64,000 nucleotides of DNA from Clostridiaceae bacterium (GTDB lineage Bacteria > Bacillota > Clostridia > Lachnospirales > Lachnospiraceae), in the NCBI GenBank assembly GCA_910575795.1, contig CAJTGE010000006.1:124001-188000 (forward strand). The letters run 5' to 3'. Position numbers and translations under genes: made by a program. Within the stretch, counting starts at the first letter, position 1, and each line of letters starts with the position of its first letter. The notes below the pieces were generated by a model. That model was given only the letters and a program-made list of their open reading frames with translations, ran no database searches and had not been told where the DNA came from. Below are positions 14,656 through 24,116 of this stretch, piece after piece.

Positions 14656-15930
14656 TTACTCTGTCATAATACGGATGATCTCTTTATCCGTCTCTCTCAT
14701 ACCGTCCTTCCCCAACCGGCCGATATTGCGTATCGTATTCTCCACTCCTTTGGCCACCAGGCCGTCCCCGCCGTAGAACTGCCGTCCTGTTTTGTACATC
14801 TTATAGCCCAGTACACCTGCGTCTACCGCTGCCGCAATCTTCGCCGCGCACGACGCCTTGGCCCCGTCGCAGACGATCCCCGAGGTGATGGCCAGCGCAT
14901 TGACAAGCGTATGTGCCAGCACCGTCAGATCGCCGCCGTCCAGATAGGCGATCCCGGCCCCGGCTCCCGCTCCGGCGCTGACTGCCCCGCAATAGGCTGA
15001 CAGACGGCCGATCCCCGTCTTCTGATGCAGTGTCATCAGATTGGAGATAAGGAGCGCGCGGTAGAGCTGTTCCCTGCCGCATTGTTTCTCCCTCGCGTAC
15101 TCGATCACAGGCAGGGAGGCTGTCATTCCCTGATTCCCGCTCCCAGAATTGATGATGACCGGCAGATCGCAGCCGTTCATCCTGGCATCGGATCCGGCCG
15201 CCGCCACGGCCTTTAAGCGGTTTTCAACAGAATCCCCGTATTCCTCCAGGAGGATCCGCCCGATATTGGCCCCATAATCTTCCCGCAGCCCTTCCTGTGA
15301 TATCGCCGTATTATATTCGATCTGGCGATCCAGAATCTCTCTTACATCCTCCAGATCCGCGGTAACCGCAAAATCGTAGATACGTTCAATCGTCAGCATG
15401 CCGTAGTCCGGCCCGTCCTGCGCGCCATCCTCTTTAACGGCCTTTTCAAACAGAGTTTCCCCGTCTCTCTGAATCTCAATCACATTCGTGTGCTCCTGGG
15501 CGATCCGCACGCGCGCCGTATGGCCGTCCTTTTTCACTTCCACCGCCATATCGAGGAGATACGGCGTTTCGACCGGAATCACTGTAAATCCCGTTTTCTC
15601 CATGTACGCGCCCAGGCCGCGCGCGGCCTCATCCGTGACGCCGGAAAGAACCTCCAGCTCACGCGTCTCGTCCCCCGCCAGGATCCCGATGGCCGCCGCG
15701 GCCGCAAGCCCCCGCCTGCCCCCGGAATTCGGCACAATCACGCTCTTTACATTCTTTATGATATTGCCGCTGACCTTAAGATACACCTCGTCGGGAAGCG
15801 TTCCCAGAACGGATCTGGCCTTTGCGCTGCAGTATGCAATGGCGATCGGCTCTGTGCATCCCATGGCCGGGACAAGCTCGCGCTTTAAAATATCCACGTA
15901 GGTTGTATAACAGATATCCTTTTTATCCAT
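14656..15930 (-). CDS. cyuA: CyuA-type L-cysteine desulfidase (UPF0597/YhaM family)
   Basis: This family uses an oxygen-labile [4Fe-4S] cluster to break L-cysteine (some members L-serine) into pyruvate, ammonia and sulfide. The N-terminus VPAMGCTEPIAIAYC, the NSGSGNQGMTASLPV segment, CGAVSAGAGAGAG, and the late ITSGIVCDGAKASCAAK carry the conserved cysteines and glycines of the family. The length of 424 residues is normal. The start overlaps the end of aroK by 8 bases. Downstream lies the DUF1576 membrane protein. Confidence 0.92.
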   Translation of the reverse strand: MDKKDICYTTYVDILKRELVPAMGCTEPIAIAYCSAKARSVLGTLPDEVYLKVSGNIIKNVKSVIVPNSGGRRGLAAAAAIGILAGDETRELEVLSGVTDEAARGLGAYMEKTGFTVIPVETPYLLDMAVEVKKDGHTARVRIAQEHTNVIEIQRDGETLFEKAVKEDGAQDGPDYGMLTIERIYDFAVTADLEDVREILDRQIEYNTAISQEGLREDYGANIGRILLEEYGDSVENRLKAVAAAGSDARMNGCDLPVIINSGSGNQGMTASLPVIEYAREKQCGREQLYRALLISNLMTLHQKTGIGRLSAYCGAVSAGAGAGAGIAYLDGGDLTVLAHTLVNALAITSGIVCDGAKASCAAKIAAAVDAGVLGYKMYKTGRQFYGGDGLVAKGVENTIRNIGRLGKDGMRETDKEIIRIMTE

Positions 15931-16459
15931 GCTCTCTCCTGCCTTTTTTGAAGAATCCGCGGGCCTCCATAAGCCTCCTCAGCTCATCCACAACCTCCCC
16001 GAAATCTTTTCCCTCTTCATCGATCGTAATGTCTGCGTATTTCTCAAAATACGCGATGCGCTCCTCATACAGATCCCGCAGCGTCATCCCCTCACGCAGC
16101 ACCACTCCGCGGTCCACCACATTCCCCAAACGCTCGGCCAGCTCCTCAAAGCTGATCTTTAAGTAGACCACTACGCCCTGTGATTTCAGGTTTTCCATGG
16201 CCTCTTTGCCGTAAATCACGCTTCCGCCGGGGGCGATCACTGCTTCGTGTTCCGAAATCCGCGCATTCACGCGGTTTTCCACCTCCAGAAAGCCGTCAAG
16301 CCCCTGCTCAGCGATGATCTCCTTTAAAAGCTTGCCCTCCTGGTTCTGAATCACGATATCCACATCCACAAACGAATATCCCAGCCGTTTTGCCAGGAGC
16401 ACGCCCACTGTGCTCTTTCCGGCCGCCGGCATTCCGATTAATGTAATATTTCTGCCCAT
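15923..16459 (-). CDS. aroK: Shikimate kinase-like protein
   Basis: This is a P-loop kinase that phosphorylates shikimate in aromatic amino acid synthesis. The Walker A motif is GMPAAGKST at residues 9-17, the shikimate-binding DVD follows in FVDVDIVI, and the GGSVIY loop matches the GGG/S substrate loop. At 178 residues it is near the family norm. No other aro gene is adjacent. The operon links it to cyuA (8-base overlap) and to a flavin reductase 14 bp upstream, so the exact small-molecule substrate deserves some doubt. Confidence 0.85.
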   Translation of the reverse strand: MGRNITLIGMPAAGKSTVGVLLAKRLGYSFVDVDIVIQNQEGKLLKEIIAEQGLDGFLEVENRVNARISEHEAVIAPGGSVIYGKEAMENLKSQGVVVYLKISFEELAERLGNVVDRGVVLREGMTLRDLYEERIAYFEKYADITIDEEGKDFGEVVDELRRLMEARGFFKKGRREHG

Positions 16460-16473
16460 CTTGCTTTGCCCGT

Positions 16474-17046
16474 CTATTTCTTCTTCCTGATGCTGTATCC
16501 AAAGGTTCCCAAAAGCTCGTTCAGCCCATAATACTCGCCGTGCGAGTACACGATCGGCTTTGTCTGTTCCAGATGAAACTTTCCCTTTTCATCGATCTGC
16601 TTCCCGTCCACATCAATCGCGACGACCTCTGCCAGAAACATGTGATGGGAGCCGAGCTCCTTCACTTCCGTCACCCTGCATTCAATATGTACCGGGCTTT
16701 CCATGATGACCGGCACGTTTACCACAGAGGCCCTGCCGGGCGTCAGCCCTGTATCCTTCCACTTATCCCTATCCCTGCCGGAAGTCACCCCGCAGTAATC
16801 CGTGGCATGCACAAGCGCCTCGGTCGTCAGATTAATCACGAATTCTCCTGTCTTTTTCAGCATCCCATAGGAATACCGCTCAGGCCGCACGGAAATATAG
16901 GCCATCGGCGGATTCGTGCAGACCGTACCCGTCCAGGCAATCGTCAGGATATTGCTCTTCCCCTCGCCGTCCGCCACAGTCACCATCACGGCCGGAACCG
17001 GATAAATCAAATTGCCCGGCTTCCAATATACCTTTTCTTCTTCCAT
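16474..17046 (-). CDS. Flavin reductase-like FMN-binding protein
   Basis: This 190-residue protein has the flavin reductase-like (split-barrel) fold. Visible marks are YPVPAVMVTVADGEGKSNILTIAWTGTVCTNPPMAYISVRPERYS near the N-terminus, FVINLTTEALVHATDYCG, and the late HMFLAEVVAIDVD strand. Members bind FMN and reduce it, or serve as electron partners. The ATG at 17046 follows AGGATTAAA; a longer reading would overlap the pyrophosphatase end and is not needed. It sits between the pyrophosphatase and aroK on the same strand. Confidence 0.88.
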   Translation of the reverse strand: MEEEKVYWKPGNLIYPVPAVMVTVADGEGKSNILTIAWTGTVCTNPPMAYISVRPERYSYGMLKKTGEFVINLTTEALVHATDYCGVTSGRDRDKWKDTGLTPGRASVVNVPVIMESPVHIECRVTEVKELGSHHMFLAEVVAIDVDGKQIDEKGKFHLEQTKPIVYSHGEYYGLNELLGTFGYSIRKKK

Positions 17047-17084
17047 TTTAATCCTATGCCATCCTTCCTTATTGAAACTGCTGC

Positions 17085-18755
17085 CTACTGTTCTGTCGCC
17101 ACCATAAGCCCTGGCACAAGCTGCTTCTTTCTGGACACCACGCCGGCCAGGTTCACACACTGCGTCCCGCTCTCGCCCTGCTGTGCCTCCGGGAGATGGA
17201 ACGCCTCATAGACAAGCTGTTCCGCCCCCTGTCCCTCGCACAAAAGCAGCGTGGATTCTGTGAGAATATTGGTGAGCATGAAGAACATCATATCCACCTT
17301 TTCCTCTTCCCGCGCCTTTTTCATATATGCAAGCATCCGATCCCGGAGCTTTTCCAGCTCGTCTGCGTTTAACGAGGTGATCTGGCCCACGCCAAAGGTG
17401 GTCTTTCCGGCTGTAAAGTGCTTGAAATCCTGATAAAATATCTCCGCGTCGCTCTTTCCCTTCAATTTACTTCCGGCTGCGAACATTTTGCTTGCCAAAT
17501 CATTGACATCCACCTCCGCTATCTCAGCCAATGCCATGGCCGCCGCCTTATCCACCGGCGTACAGGTCGGGGAGCGGAATAAAAGCGTATCGGAAATGAT
17601 CGCGCTGCAGAGCAGGCCGGCAATTTTCTTCTCAATCTCGATCCCGGCCTCATTGTACATCTGATAAATGATCGTGGCCGTACAGCCCAGGGGCTGGTTC
17701 CGGAAAAATACGGGGCCCATGGTTTCCACCGTGCCGAGGCGGTGATGGTCAATGATCTCCCGTATGCTTGCATTCTCAATGCCGTCCACGGCCTGGCTGC
17801 GCTCATTGTGATCCACCAGAATCACATTTTTCCCTCTCGCGCCCAGCAGGTTCCGGCGGGAAATCATGCCCTTATACTTCCCGTTTTTGTCAAGAATCGG
17901 GAAGTCGCGGTGCCGCTTGCTTGCCATGACCTCCTTGATATCGTCAATATAATCCTCAATATCAAAGGTGATTAGCTTTTCCGTCTTCATAAAGTAGCTG
18001 ATCGGCATGCTCTGGTTGATAAGCCGCGCCACCGTATACGTGTCGTACGGCGTAGTGATGACCGTGCAGCCCCTCTCCTGCGCCAGCTTCTTGATCGTCA
18101 TGGAAATGCCCGCGCCCTCGCACACGATAATACAGCCCGCCTCCATCTCGATGGCGCAGAGCTGGGATTCATACCGGTTTCCCAGAATCACCAGATCATG
18201 CTTCTCTATGTAATACTCCATCATATCCGGGTTGGCCGCCGCGATGAGAACCTTGCCTTCCCTGAAATATCCTTCCTCATCCCCCACCAGCATCGCGCCC
18301 TCTAAGGTTTCAATGATATTCGCATAGGAAGTAGAGGCTTTGGATAAAATCCGGCTGTCATAGACATTCATATACGCGCCGGTGATGTCGTCAACCGTGA
18401 TCAGCCCTTCCAGCACATTGTCCTCCGTCACAGTGGGAATCGTGACCACATTGGCCTCCTGCATCACATTCCACGCCTTTTTAAGGGAAATCTGCTTGCG
18501 CACTCCCTTTGTCTCCCGGATCTCGATATCCTTTACCTGCGTCTTGACCGTATCGATCTCCTTCGGCGCGCTTACCTTAAAATAATCCAGCACAAAACGC
18601 GTCTCCGGATTAATATGCCCCGCCCGCCCGGGCATATATTCATTCCCGGTCTGAAGGTTCTTTAAATTTGCATAGCAGATGGCGGAGCAGATCGAATCCG
18701 TATCCGGATTCTTGTGTCCGATCACAATCGTTTTCTTTGCCTTCTTTGCTGCCAT
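17085..18755 (-). CDS. ppaC: Manganese-dependent inorganic pyrophosphatase with regulatory CBS-DRTGG insert
   Basis: This is a family II pyrophosphatase of the DHH superfamily, hydrolysing PPi in the cytosol. The N-terminal GHKNPDTDSICSAI holds metal ligands. A large insert (about residues 70-300) contains two CBS halves (VTIPTVTEDNVLEGLITVDDITG and FPILDKNGKYKGMISRRNL) with a DRTGG domain between them. The DHH motif IREIIDHHRLG follows, then the DHHA2 end with SRKKQLVP. The CBS domains bind adenine nucleotides, so AMP inhibition and ATP activation are likely. The length of 556 residues matches CBS-type enzymes such as that of Clostridium perfringens. Confidence 0.95.
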   Translation of the reverse strand: MAAKKAKKTIVIGHKNPDTDSICSAICYANLKNLQTGNEYMPGRAGHINPETRFVLDYFKVSAPKEIDTVKTQVKDIEIRETKGVRKQISLKKAWNVMQEANVVTIPTVTEDNVLEGLITVDDITGAYMNVYDSRILSKASTSYANIIETLEGAMLVGDEEGYFREGKVLIAAANPDMMEYYIEKHDLVILGNRYESQLCAIEMEAGCIIVCEGAGISMTIKKLAQERGCTVITTPYDTYTVARLINQSMPISYFMKTEKLITFDIEDYIDDIKEVMASKRHRDFPILDKNGKYKGMISRRNLLGARGKNVILVDHNERSQAVDGIENASIREIIDHHRLGTVETMGPVFFRNQPLGCTATIIYQMYNEAGIEIEKKIAGLLCSAIISDTLLFRSPTCTPVDKAAAMALAEIAEVDVNDLASKMFAAGSKLKGKSDAEIFYQDFKHFTAGKTTFGVGQITSLNADELEKLRDRMLAYMKKAREEEKVDMMFFMLTNILTESTLLLCEGQGAEQLVYEAFHLPEAQQGESGTQCVNLAGVVSRKKQLVPGLMVATEQ

Positions 18756-18960
18756 ATTCTCCCTCCTGCAGCCGCCGGGATTTCTGCCGTCTGTCAGTGC
18801 AGATATCCCGCGCCGCCTCGTCTCCTTTCCCGCCTAATATTCAAAATCTGTTTACAGGTCATTCACATTTTGTTCATATATGATTTTTATACTAATAGCA
18901 TAAAGAAATGAGTTTTTTAATTTGTTTTTTGGTAATGTTGCATATAGATTTTTCATAATT

Positions 18961-18987
18961 ACCCCGGCAGCCTTCTGGCTCCGGGGT
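18961..18987 (-). terminator. Possible terminator hairpin downstream of the ROK kinase
   Basis: ACCCCGG pairs with CCGGGGT around a small loop. There is no clean U-tract, so this may only be a strong 3' hairpin. The rest of 18756-19034 holds no gene that I can see. Confidence 0.4.
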
Positions 18988-19034
18988 CTCCTCATGTCTG
19001 ACGCCCTCATACGCCGGGCCCGCTCTGCCATTAA

Positions 19035-19979
19035 CTACAGAAGTAATCTGGCTGCCCCGTAGATCCCCGCGTCATTTCCAAGCGTTGCAAGCGTAATCCC
19101 GGCCTTATTCTCCGAAATCGGCGTGAACCGTTCATAATACTTCTGTATGAAATCAATCAGGAAGCTTCCCGCCTTTGACACGCCGCCGCCGATCACGAAC
19201 AGCTCCGGATCCACGGTCATGGACACCACGGCCAGCGCCCAGCCCAGATAATAACCGACGGTCTCCATCACCTCCAGGGCCATGGCGTCGCCCTCCTTCG
19301 CGCAGTCCAGCACATCCTTGGCCGTTACCGCATCGCCGAAACGGCGCATCGCCGACGCTGTCTCCGGATTTGCCGCCATGGCGCGTCTGGCCTCCCTGGC
19401 AATGCCGGTCGCGGACGCGATCTGCTCCACGCAGCCATGTCCCCCGCAGTTACACGACTCCTTCTCGCCCTCGCGGATACGGATATGCCCGATCTCCCCG
19501 GCCAGGCCATGCTTTCCGGAAACGATCTTCTGATTTAAAATCACGCCGCCCCCCACGCCGGTCCCGAGCGTTACCATCACAATATCGCTGTAACCCTTGC
19601 CGCCGCCCTGCCACATCTCGCCCAGCGCCGCCACATTGGCGTCATTTCCGGAGCAGATCGGCAGGCCGTCGAGAAGGCCGCTTAAAATCTGCTGCGGATT
19701 CATATCGCGCCATCCCAGATTTACACAGACTTCCACATAGCCGTTCTCCAGCACAGGCCCCGGAATCCCCATCCCGGCTCCCGCCACATCGGACAGGCTC
19801 AGGCGCTCCTCTGCCAGCGCTGCCCGCACAGACGCCGCCACATCCGGAAGAATATGGACGCCTCCCTCCTCCTTTCTGGTGGGAACCTCCCACTTCCGGA
19901 TCAGGGCGCCGTCCGCCTCGAATAACCCGAGCTTTACCGTCGTGCCTCCCACATCAATACCAATACACTTTTTTTCCAT
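19035..19979 (-). CDS. ROK family glucokinase
   Basis: This kinase phosphorylates glucose to glucose 6-phosphate with ATP. The phosphate-1 loop is GIDVGGTTVKLG, followed by GMGIPGPV, the catalytic Asp in NDANVAALGE, LGTGVGGGVI, and the ROK zinc motif CNCGGHGCVEQ. The length of 314 residues is typical. It starts just after a hairpin-rich leader. With no sugar genes adjacent it is probably the housekeeping glucokinase. A related hexose or N-acetylhexosamine kinase cannot be excluded. Confidence 0.9.
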   Translation of the reverse strand: MEKKCIGIDVGGTTVKLGLFEADGALIRKWEVPTRKEEGGVHILPDVAASVRAALAEERLSLSDVAGAGMGIPGPVLENGYVEVCVNLGWRDMNPQQILSGLLDGLPICSGNDANVAALGEMWQGGGKGYSDIVMVTLGTGVGGGVILNQKIVSGKHGLAGEIGHIRIREGEKESCNCGGHGCVEQIASATGIAREARRAMAANPETASAMRRFGDAVTAKDVLDCAKEGDAMALEVMETVGYYLGWALAVVSMTVDPELFVIGGGVSKAGSFLIDFIQKYYERFTPISENKAGITLATLGNDAGIYGAARLLL

Positions 19980-20002
19980 GGCATGGCCTCCCTCTTTGCC
20001 GC

Positions 20003-20075
20003 GGCCCGCGCCTGTGTTACCGCGGAAGGCGAAAATGCCTTCCGCGCCAGGGCTGTGATTCGCAGGCCGCGGGCC
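20003..20075. other. Nested perfect hairpin in the ROK kinase leader
   Basis: The inner stem CGCGGAAGGC/GCCTTCCGCG lies inside an outer stem GGCCCGCG..CCTG/CAGG..CGCGGGCC, followed on the plus strand by TTTTT. It lies between the symporter stop and the kinase start. It could act as a terminator for plus-strand transcription or as a structured 5' leader on the minus strand. The rest of 19980-20337 shows only a short GCGGGATATCCCG hairpin after the symporter gene. Confidence 0.5.
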
Positions 20076-20337
20076 TTTTTCATGACAGTCCGGATAACTT
20101 GCCCGCGTTATCCGTTTTTATGCTTTTTTTATTATAAGAGATGAGGGTTTTAATTGCAAGAGTTTCAGGGGGAGACGGGAGAATTTGCCGGCCAGGGGGG
20201 ATGTGAGGCGGCCGCCGGCATATAAACTGAAACATGCAAAAAGCGCTCCAGGTATAGACAGCCGGGACAGATGCGGAATGGCTGTGTATATCTGCAACGC
20301 TTTCCTTAATACTAAATCAAACGGGATATCCCGCTAT

Positions 20338-21753
20338 TTACTTCCAGAAATCCGTCTCCTCCTTCAGGCCGATCTCCGCAGCCCTGAACACCGGATTCTT
20401 CCCTTCCTTCTTCTGCTTCCTGTAATCCTCCAGGCAATTGAGGGCCCGGCCTGACAGCATCATGATAACCGGCACATTGATCACCGCCATGATTCCCATC
20501 AGAACATCCGCCGTATCCCATACAATACCAAGGCTCGCCACAGCGCCGATCACCACGACAATAACAGCGATGGCTCTCTGTGTCCACCGGATCGTCTTGG
20601 ACGGCGTTTTTCCGCATAAGTATGCGATACCGGTTTCCGTGAAAAAGTAGTTTCCGATCAGCGTTGTAAACGCAAACAGATTCAGGGCAACCGTGATGAA
20701 CACCACTCCAAAGCTGCCGAATACATTTGACATCGCTGTCTGTACATAGGCCATGCCAGCCATCTCCGCCTCCGGCTCTACTCCGGAGCAAAGGAGCAGA
20801 AACGCGGTTGCGGAACAGATTACGATCGTATCAATAAACACGGACAGAACCTGTACAAGCCCCTGCTTTACCGGGTGGGACACGCTGGCAGAGCCGGCGG
20901 CTGTCGCGGACGCTCCGACGCCTGCCTCGTTGGAGAACAGGCCCCTCTTAATACCCAGCATGATAACAGAACCCGAAAAACCGCCAAAGATGGCTTTAAA
21001 ATCAAATGCGCCTGCAAAGATGCTTCCAAACACGGCCGGAATGCGGTTTAAATGCATCACAATGATCAGCAGGGCAGCCGCGATGTAGAGAACGCCCATC
21101 ACCGGAACCAGGAAACCGGTCACCTTTGCAATCTGCTTTCCGCCTCCGCTGATGCAGATGCCGAATATCAGCGCAATGATGCCGCCGATGATCCACGGAG
21201 TGATACCCGGGGTAAAGAAGCTGTATACCTTAAAGGAATCGACGATATTGAACGATGCCACGAGGTTAAAGCCAATCATATAGGTGAGAATCATGAACAC
21301 AGCGTATACAACGCCCAGCTTTCTGTTGTGAAGCACGCTTTCAATGTAGTAGGACGGGCCGCCGTAACAGCTTCCGTCTTCGGCGCGGCGCTTGTAAATC
21401 TGGGCCAGCGTGCCTTCGAGGAAGGCCGTCGCGCAGCCTAAGAGCGCAGTCATCCACATCCAGAATACCGCGCCTGATCCGCCGATACAGATCGCCGTTG
21501 AAATACCCGCGATATTTCCGGTGCCGACGCGCGACGCGGTGGAGACCATCAGGGCCTGGAACGAGGAAATCGAGTCCTTTCCGTCCTCCGCCGGCTCCAG
21601 CACAATACGGAGCGATTCCGCCAGATACTTTAACTGCACGCCCTTTGTCCGGATCGTAAAATAAATACCTCCGCCGAGCAGCAGAACAATCAGGATATAG
21701 CCGTACAGATAATTGCTGAGCTGTCCTATCAGTTTTCCATATAAATCCATCAT
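20338..21753 (-). CDS. AGCS family alanine/glycine:cation symporter
   Basis: This protein of about 471 residues is a sodium-coupled amino-acid importer with about 11 helices. Family marks are ISSFQALMVSTASRVGTGNIAG, GPSYYIESVL and KRGLFSNEAGVGASATAAGSA. ATG codons occur at 21762, 21753 and 21750. The second is preferred because AAGGGG is 10 nt upstream, while it almost abuts the first. It is followed on the same strand by the ROK kinase after a 358-bp gap, and the glutaminase gene lies 20 bp upstream. That pairing suggests an amino acid such as glutamine or alanine as substrate. Confidence 0.92.
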   Translation of the reverse strand: MMDLYGKLIGQLSNYLYGYILIVLLLGGGIYFTIRTKGVQLKYLAESLRIVLEPAEDGKDSISSFQALMVSTASRVGTGNIAGISTAICIGGSGAVFWMWMTALLGCATAFLEGTLAQIYKRRAEDGSCYGGPSYYIESVLHNRKLGVVYAVFMILTYMIGFNLVASFNIVDSFKVYSFFTPGITPWIIGGIIALIFGICISGGGKQIAKVTGFLVPVMGVLYIAAALLIIVMHLNRIPAVFGSIFAGAFDFKAIFGGFSGSVIMLGIKRGLFSNEAGVGASATAAGSASVSHPVKQGLVQVLSVFIDTIVICSATAFLLLCSGVEPEAEMAGMAYVQTAMSNVFGSFGVVFITVALNLFAFTTLIGNYFFTETGIAYLCGKTPSKTIRWTQRAIAVIVVVIGAVASLGIVWDTADVLMGIMAVINVPVIMMLSGRALNCLEDYRKQKKEGKNPVFRAAEIGLKEETDFWK

Positions 21754-21773
21754 ACTAAACATTCCCCTTATTT

Positions 21774-22694
21774 TTATTTTCTGTTGTCAAATAAATGCAG
21801 ATGCCATTTTTCAGACAAATATTCCAGAATATACCGTCCTGCCACGCTGTTCCCCTTATCGTCAAGGGCAGGGCCGTAGATTCCGATTCCCATTTCCCTG
21901 TCAATCACGGACAGGATGCCTCCGCCGACGCCGCTCTTAGACGGGATACCGACACGCACTGCAAATTGCCCTGAACCGTCGTACATCCCGCAGGTCAGCA
22001 TAATCGTTTTTACCACCCGGACGGTCTGCTCCTGTAAAAGCCGTTCCCCTGTCGCCGGATGGATCCCGTCATTGGCCAGAACCAGCCCCAGGCCGGCCAG
22101 GCTCTCTGCCGTCACGCTCAGAGAACACATTTTAACATAAAAATGCAGGCATTTTTCCACATCCTTTTCTATGTACCCCTTGCTTTCCAGCAAATATGCA
22201 ATCGCGCGGTTCCTGGAAATGTTCGACATCTCCGACCGGTATACATTTTCATCCAGAACAATGTCCGGATCCAGGCATAACGACCGGCTGGTCCGCATCA
22301 TCTCCTCAAATGAAATCCGCCGCGCCAGATAGCTCGCAATCACAATGGCCCCTGCATTAATCATCGGGTTATACGGCACGCTGTGCGCATATTCCAGCTT
22401 TACCATGGAATTAAACGCATCGCCGGAGGGCTCCATGCCCACATTCTGAAACACCATATCAAACCCGCACAGCTCCAGAGCCACAGCCAGGCTGATCACC
22501 TTGGAAATACTCTGAATACTGAAACGCGTTTTTGTATCTCCCACCGAGAGCCTCTCTCCGGATCTGGAAAATACGCTTACGCCTACCCGGCTGCCGTCCG
22601 CCTTTCCCAGCTCCGGGATATACGTTGCAACCTTTCCCTCGCAGGTCTTGTCACTCGCCGCTGCGACCGCCTGCTCTACTACCTGTAGTTCCAT
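21774..22694 (-). CDS. glsA: Glutaminase A
   Basis: This enzyme hydrolyses glutamine to glutamate and ammonia with a serine-beta-lactamase-like fold. The catalytic Ser-x-x-Lys is in FSIQSISKVISL. NPMINAGAIV, SRNRAIAYLLESKG, and the GIPSKSGVGGGIL loop are family signatures. The length of 306 residues is normal. It lies between a LysR regulator upstream and the AGCS symporter downstream on one strand, which suggests a LysR-controlled glutamine uptake and use unit. Confidence 0.95.
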   Translation of the reverse strand: MELQVVEQAVAAASDKTCEGKVATYIPELGKADGSRVGVSVFSRSGERLSVGDTKTRFSIQSISKVISLAVALELCGFDMVFQNVGMEPSGDAFNSMVKLEYAHSVPYNPMINAGAIVIASYLARRISFEEMMRTSRSLCLDPDIVLDENVYRSEMSNISRNRAIAYLLESKGYIEKDVEKCLHFYVKMCSLSVTAESLAGLGLVLANDGIHPATGERLLQEQTVRVVKTIMLTCGMYDGSGQFAVRVGIPSKSGVGGGILSVIDREMGIGIYGPALDDKGNSVAGRYILEYLSEKWHLHLFDNRK

Positions 22695-22734
22695 TGCTTA
22701 ACCTCCCCACATTTTAAAACAGTCTGACAGCCAT

Positions 22735-23664
22735 TTAAGACAGCCTCCGTCTCAAATCATAGATAAATTCCTTTGTAATATCAGTAATCTGAGCCCCGGC
22801 AGGCATGACATAACCAAATTCCAGCATAAACCCGCTGTTTTGAATCGGTATCGATGTCGCCTGATAGGACGCCTCCTGCAATGCGAAATCATGGATGCCG
22901 ATGCTGTAGCAGTCGCTCACTGAGATCATATACATCAGCGTCGCCCGGCTGGTCAGGTAGATAATCTTTGACCGCATCTTTTCCACGTCCGGGCTGCAGT
23001 TCCCCAACAGCTCATAAATATAATCATCGCATTGGCCCAGATACCACAAAAAACCATACTCCGCCAGGGTGTGCAGATTTACCGGGCGGTTCTGCAAAAT
23101 CAACGGATGCTTGTTGGAAATCACAATATGCGGCTCCACATTGGCCAGAAAGTGATACTCCAGCCCCTTTTCCTCAAGCTGCTCCGTCATCTCCTTCCTC
23201 TTACGGCTGTCAAAATGAAACACGCCCACATTCACACGCCCGGAAACCACATCTTCTATCGCCTCATCGGAATTTCCCTCATACAGGCGGTGCGAATAGG
23301 ACGGCCTGTCCTTATGGCGCATCACTACCTCGCTGAAGCTTTCCATGATATGCGAAAAGCGCGTCATTGACACAGCCAGCGGATCTTTCACCTCCCCCTC
23401 TTTCTCCTCGCGGAACCAAAGGCCGTCCAGCTCCTTGAGCACACGCTCCGAACGCCTCAGAAACTCCAATCCTTCAGAAGTCAAAATGACCCCCGAACGG
23501 CTCCGGTTAAAAAGCCGCACCCCCAGATTTTCCTCCAAATCGTGGATAATCTTCCCCAGATACGGCTGAGAAATAAACAGCGCCTGGGCCGCTTTATTAA
23601 TCGAGCCCAGCTTCGCCACCTTCGTAAAATATTCCAGATGCCGGATGTTGACATCGCCTTTCAT
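22735..23664 (-). CDS. LysR family transcriptional regulator with a G-tract ribosome site
   Basis: The N-terminal winged helix is intact (IRHLEYFTKVAKLGSINKAAQALFISQPYLGKIIHDLE), followed by a co-inducer domain of about 200 residues. The length of 309 is typical. The ATG at 23664 is preceded, 4 nt away, by an uninterrupted run of 13 G on the coding strand in place of a normal Shine-Dalgarno sequence. A palindrome lies about 100 bp further upstream. Its position just upstream of glsA and the AGCS transporter on the same strand suggests it controls them. The effector is unknown. Confidence 0.9.
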   Translation of the reverse strand: MKGDVNIRHLEYFTKVAKLGSINKAAQALFISQPYLGKIIHDLEENLGVRLFNRSRSGVILTSEGLEFLRRSERVLKELDGLWFREEKEGEVKDPLAVSMTRFSHIMESFSEVVMRHKDRPSYSHRLYEGNSDEAIEDVVSGRVNVGVFHFDSRKRKEMTEQLEEKGLEYHFLANVEPHIVISNKHPLILQNRPVNLHTLAEYGFLWYLGQCDDYIYELLGNCSPDVEKMRSKIIYLTSRATLMYMISVSDCYSIGIHDFALQEASYQATSIPIQNSGFMLEFGYVMPAGAQITDITKEFIYDLRRRLS

Positions 23665-23668
23665 GATA

Positions 23669-23681
23669 CCCCCCCCCCCCC
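23669..23681 (-). promoter_or_regulatory. 13-bp poly-G tract at the LysR ribosome binding site
   Basis: Thirteen consecutive C on the plus strand read as G13 on the coding strand, 4 nt before the LysR ATG. Tracts of this length are prone to slippage, so translation efficiency could vary between cells. Confidence 0.7.
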
Positions 23682-23764
23682 TCGATTTTTCCTCACCTTT
23701 TTAACGATATCCTTTTCCATCAGCAAAACATCTGAAATTATTGTAGCACCTTTGCCGAAAAAAC

Positions 23765-23781
23765 ACTATCAACTTGATAGT
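23765..23781. promoter_or_regulatory. Palindromic candidate LysR operator
   Basis: ACTATCAA-C-TTGATAGT is a perfect 17-bp palindrome about 100 bp upstream of the LysR gene. It has the T-N11-A geometry used by LysR-type regulators. Autoregulation is inferred. Confidence 0.45.
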
Positions 23782-23993
23782 GCAATTACAACTATCGGAT
23801 ATATACAAAAAGCTATAATAACGTGTGTCCTTTGCGTTTTTTTTGTGGGTTTTGACAAGAAGAGGCGTTGGCGATTGGTTTGATATACTATTTCTGTTTT
23901 AAATCGGGCAGGAAAGAATGCCTCCTTCCTGTCTGATTCAAAGCGCTCACAAAAGCTCTGCTTTGGCGGCGTGTTCCTTTGCATGGGCTGCGC

Positions 23994-24032
23994 AAAAAAA
24001 TGTGGAACCTTCTCTTAAAGTTCCACATTTTC
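23994..24032. terminator. Rho-independent terminator-like hairpin
   Basis: AAATGTGGAAC and GTTCCACATTT form an 11-bp stem. Seven T follow on the minus strand and four on the plus strand. No clear gene reads into it; the gap 23665-24116 otherwise holds the LysR promoter region. Confidence 0.6.
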
Positions 24033-24116
24033 ATATACAGCTAAATTCCTGTTTTGTATGCTATCAGATTGACATCCTACAAAATGTGTAATATCATAAA
24101 CATACAAAGGAGAGAC

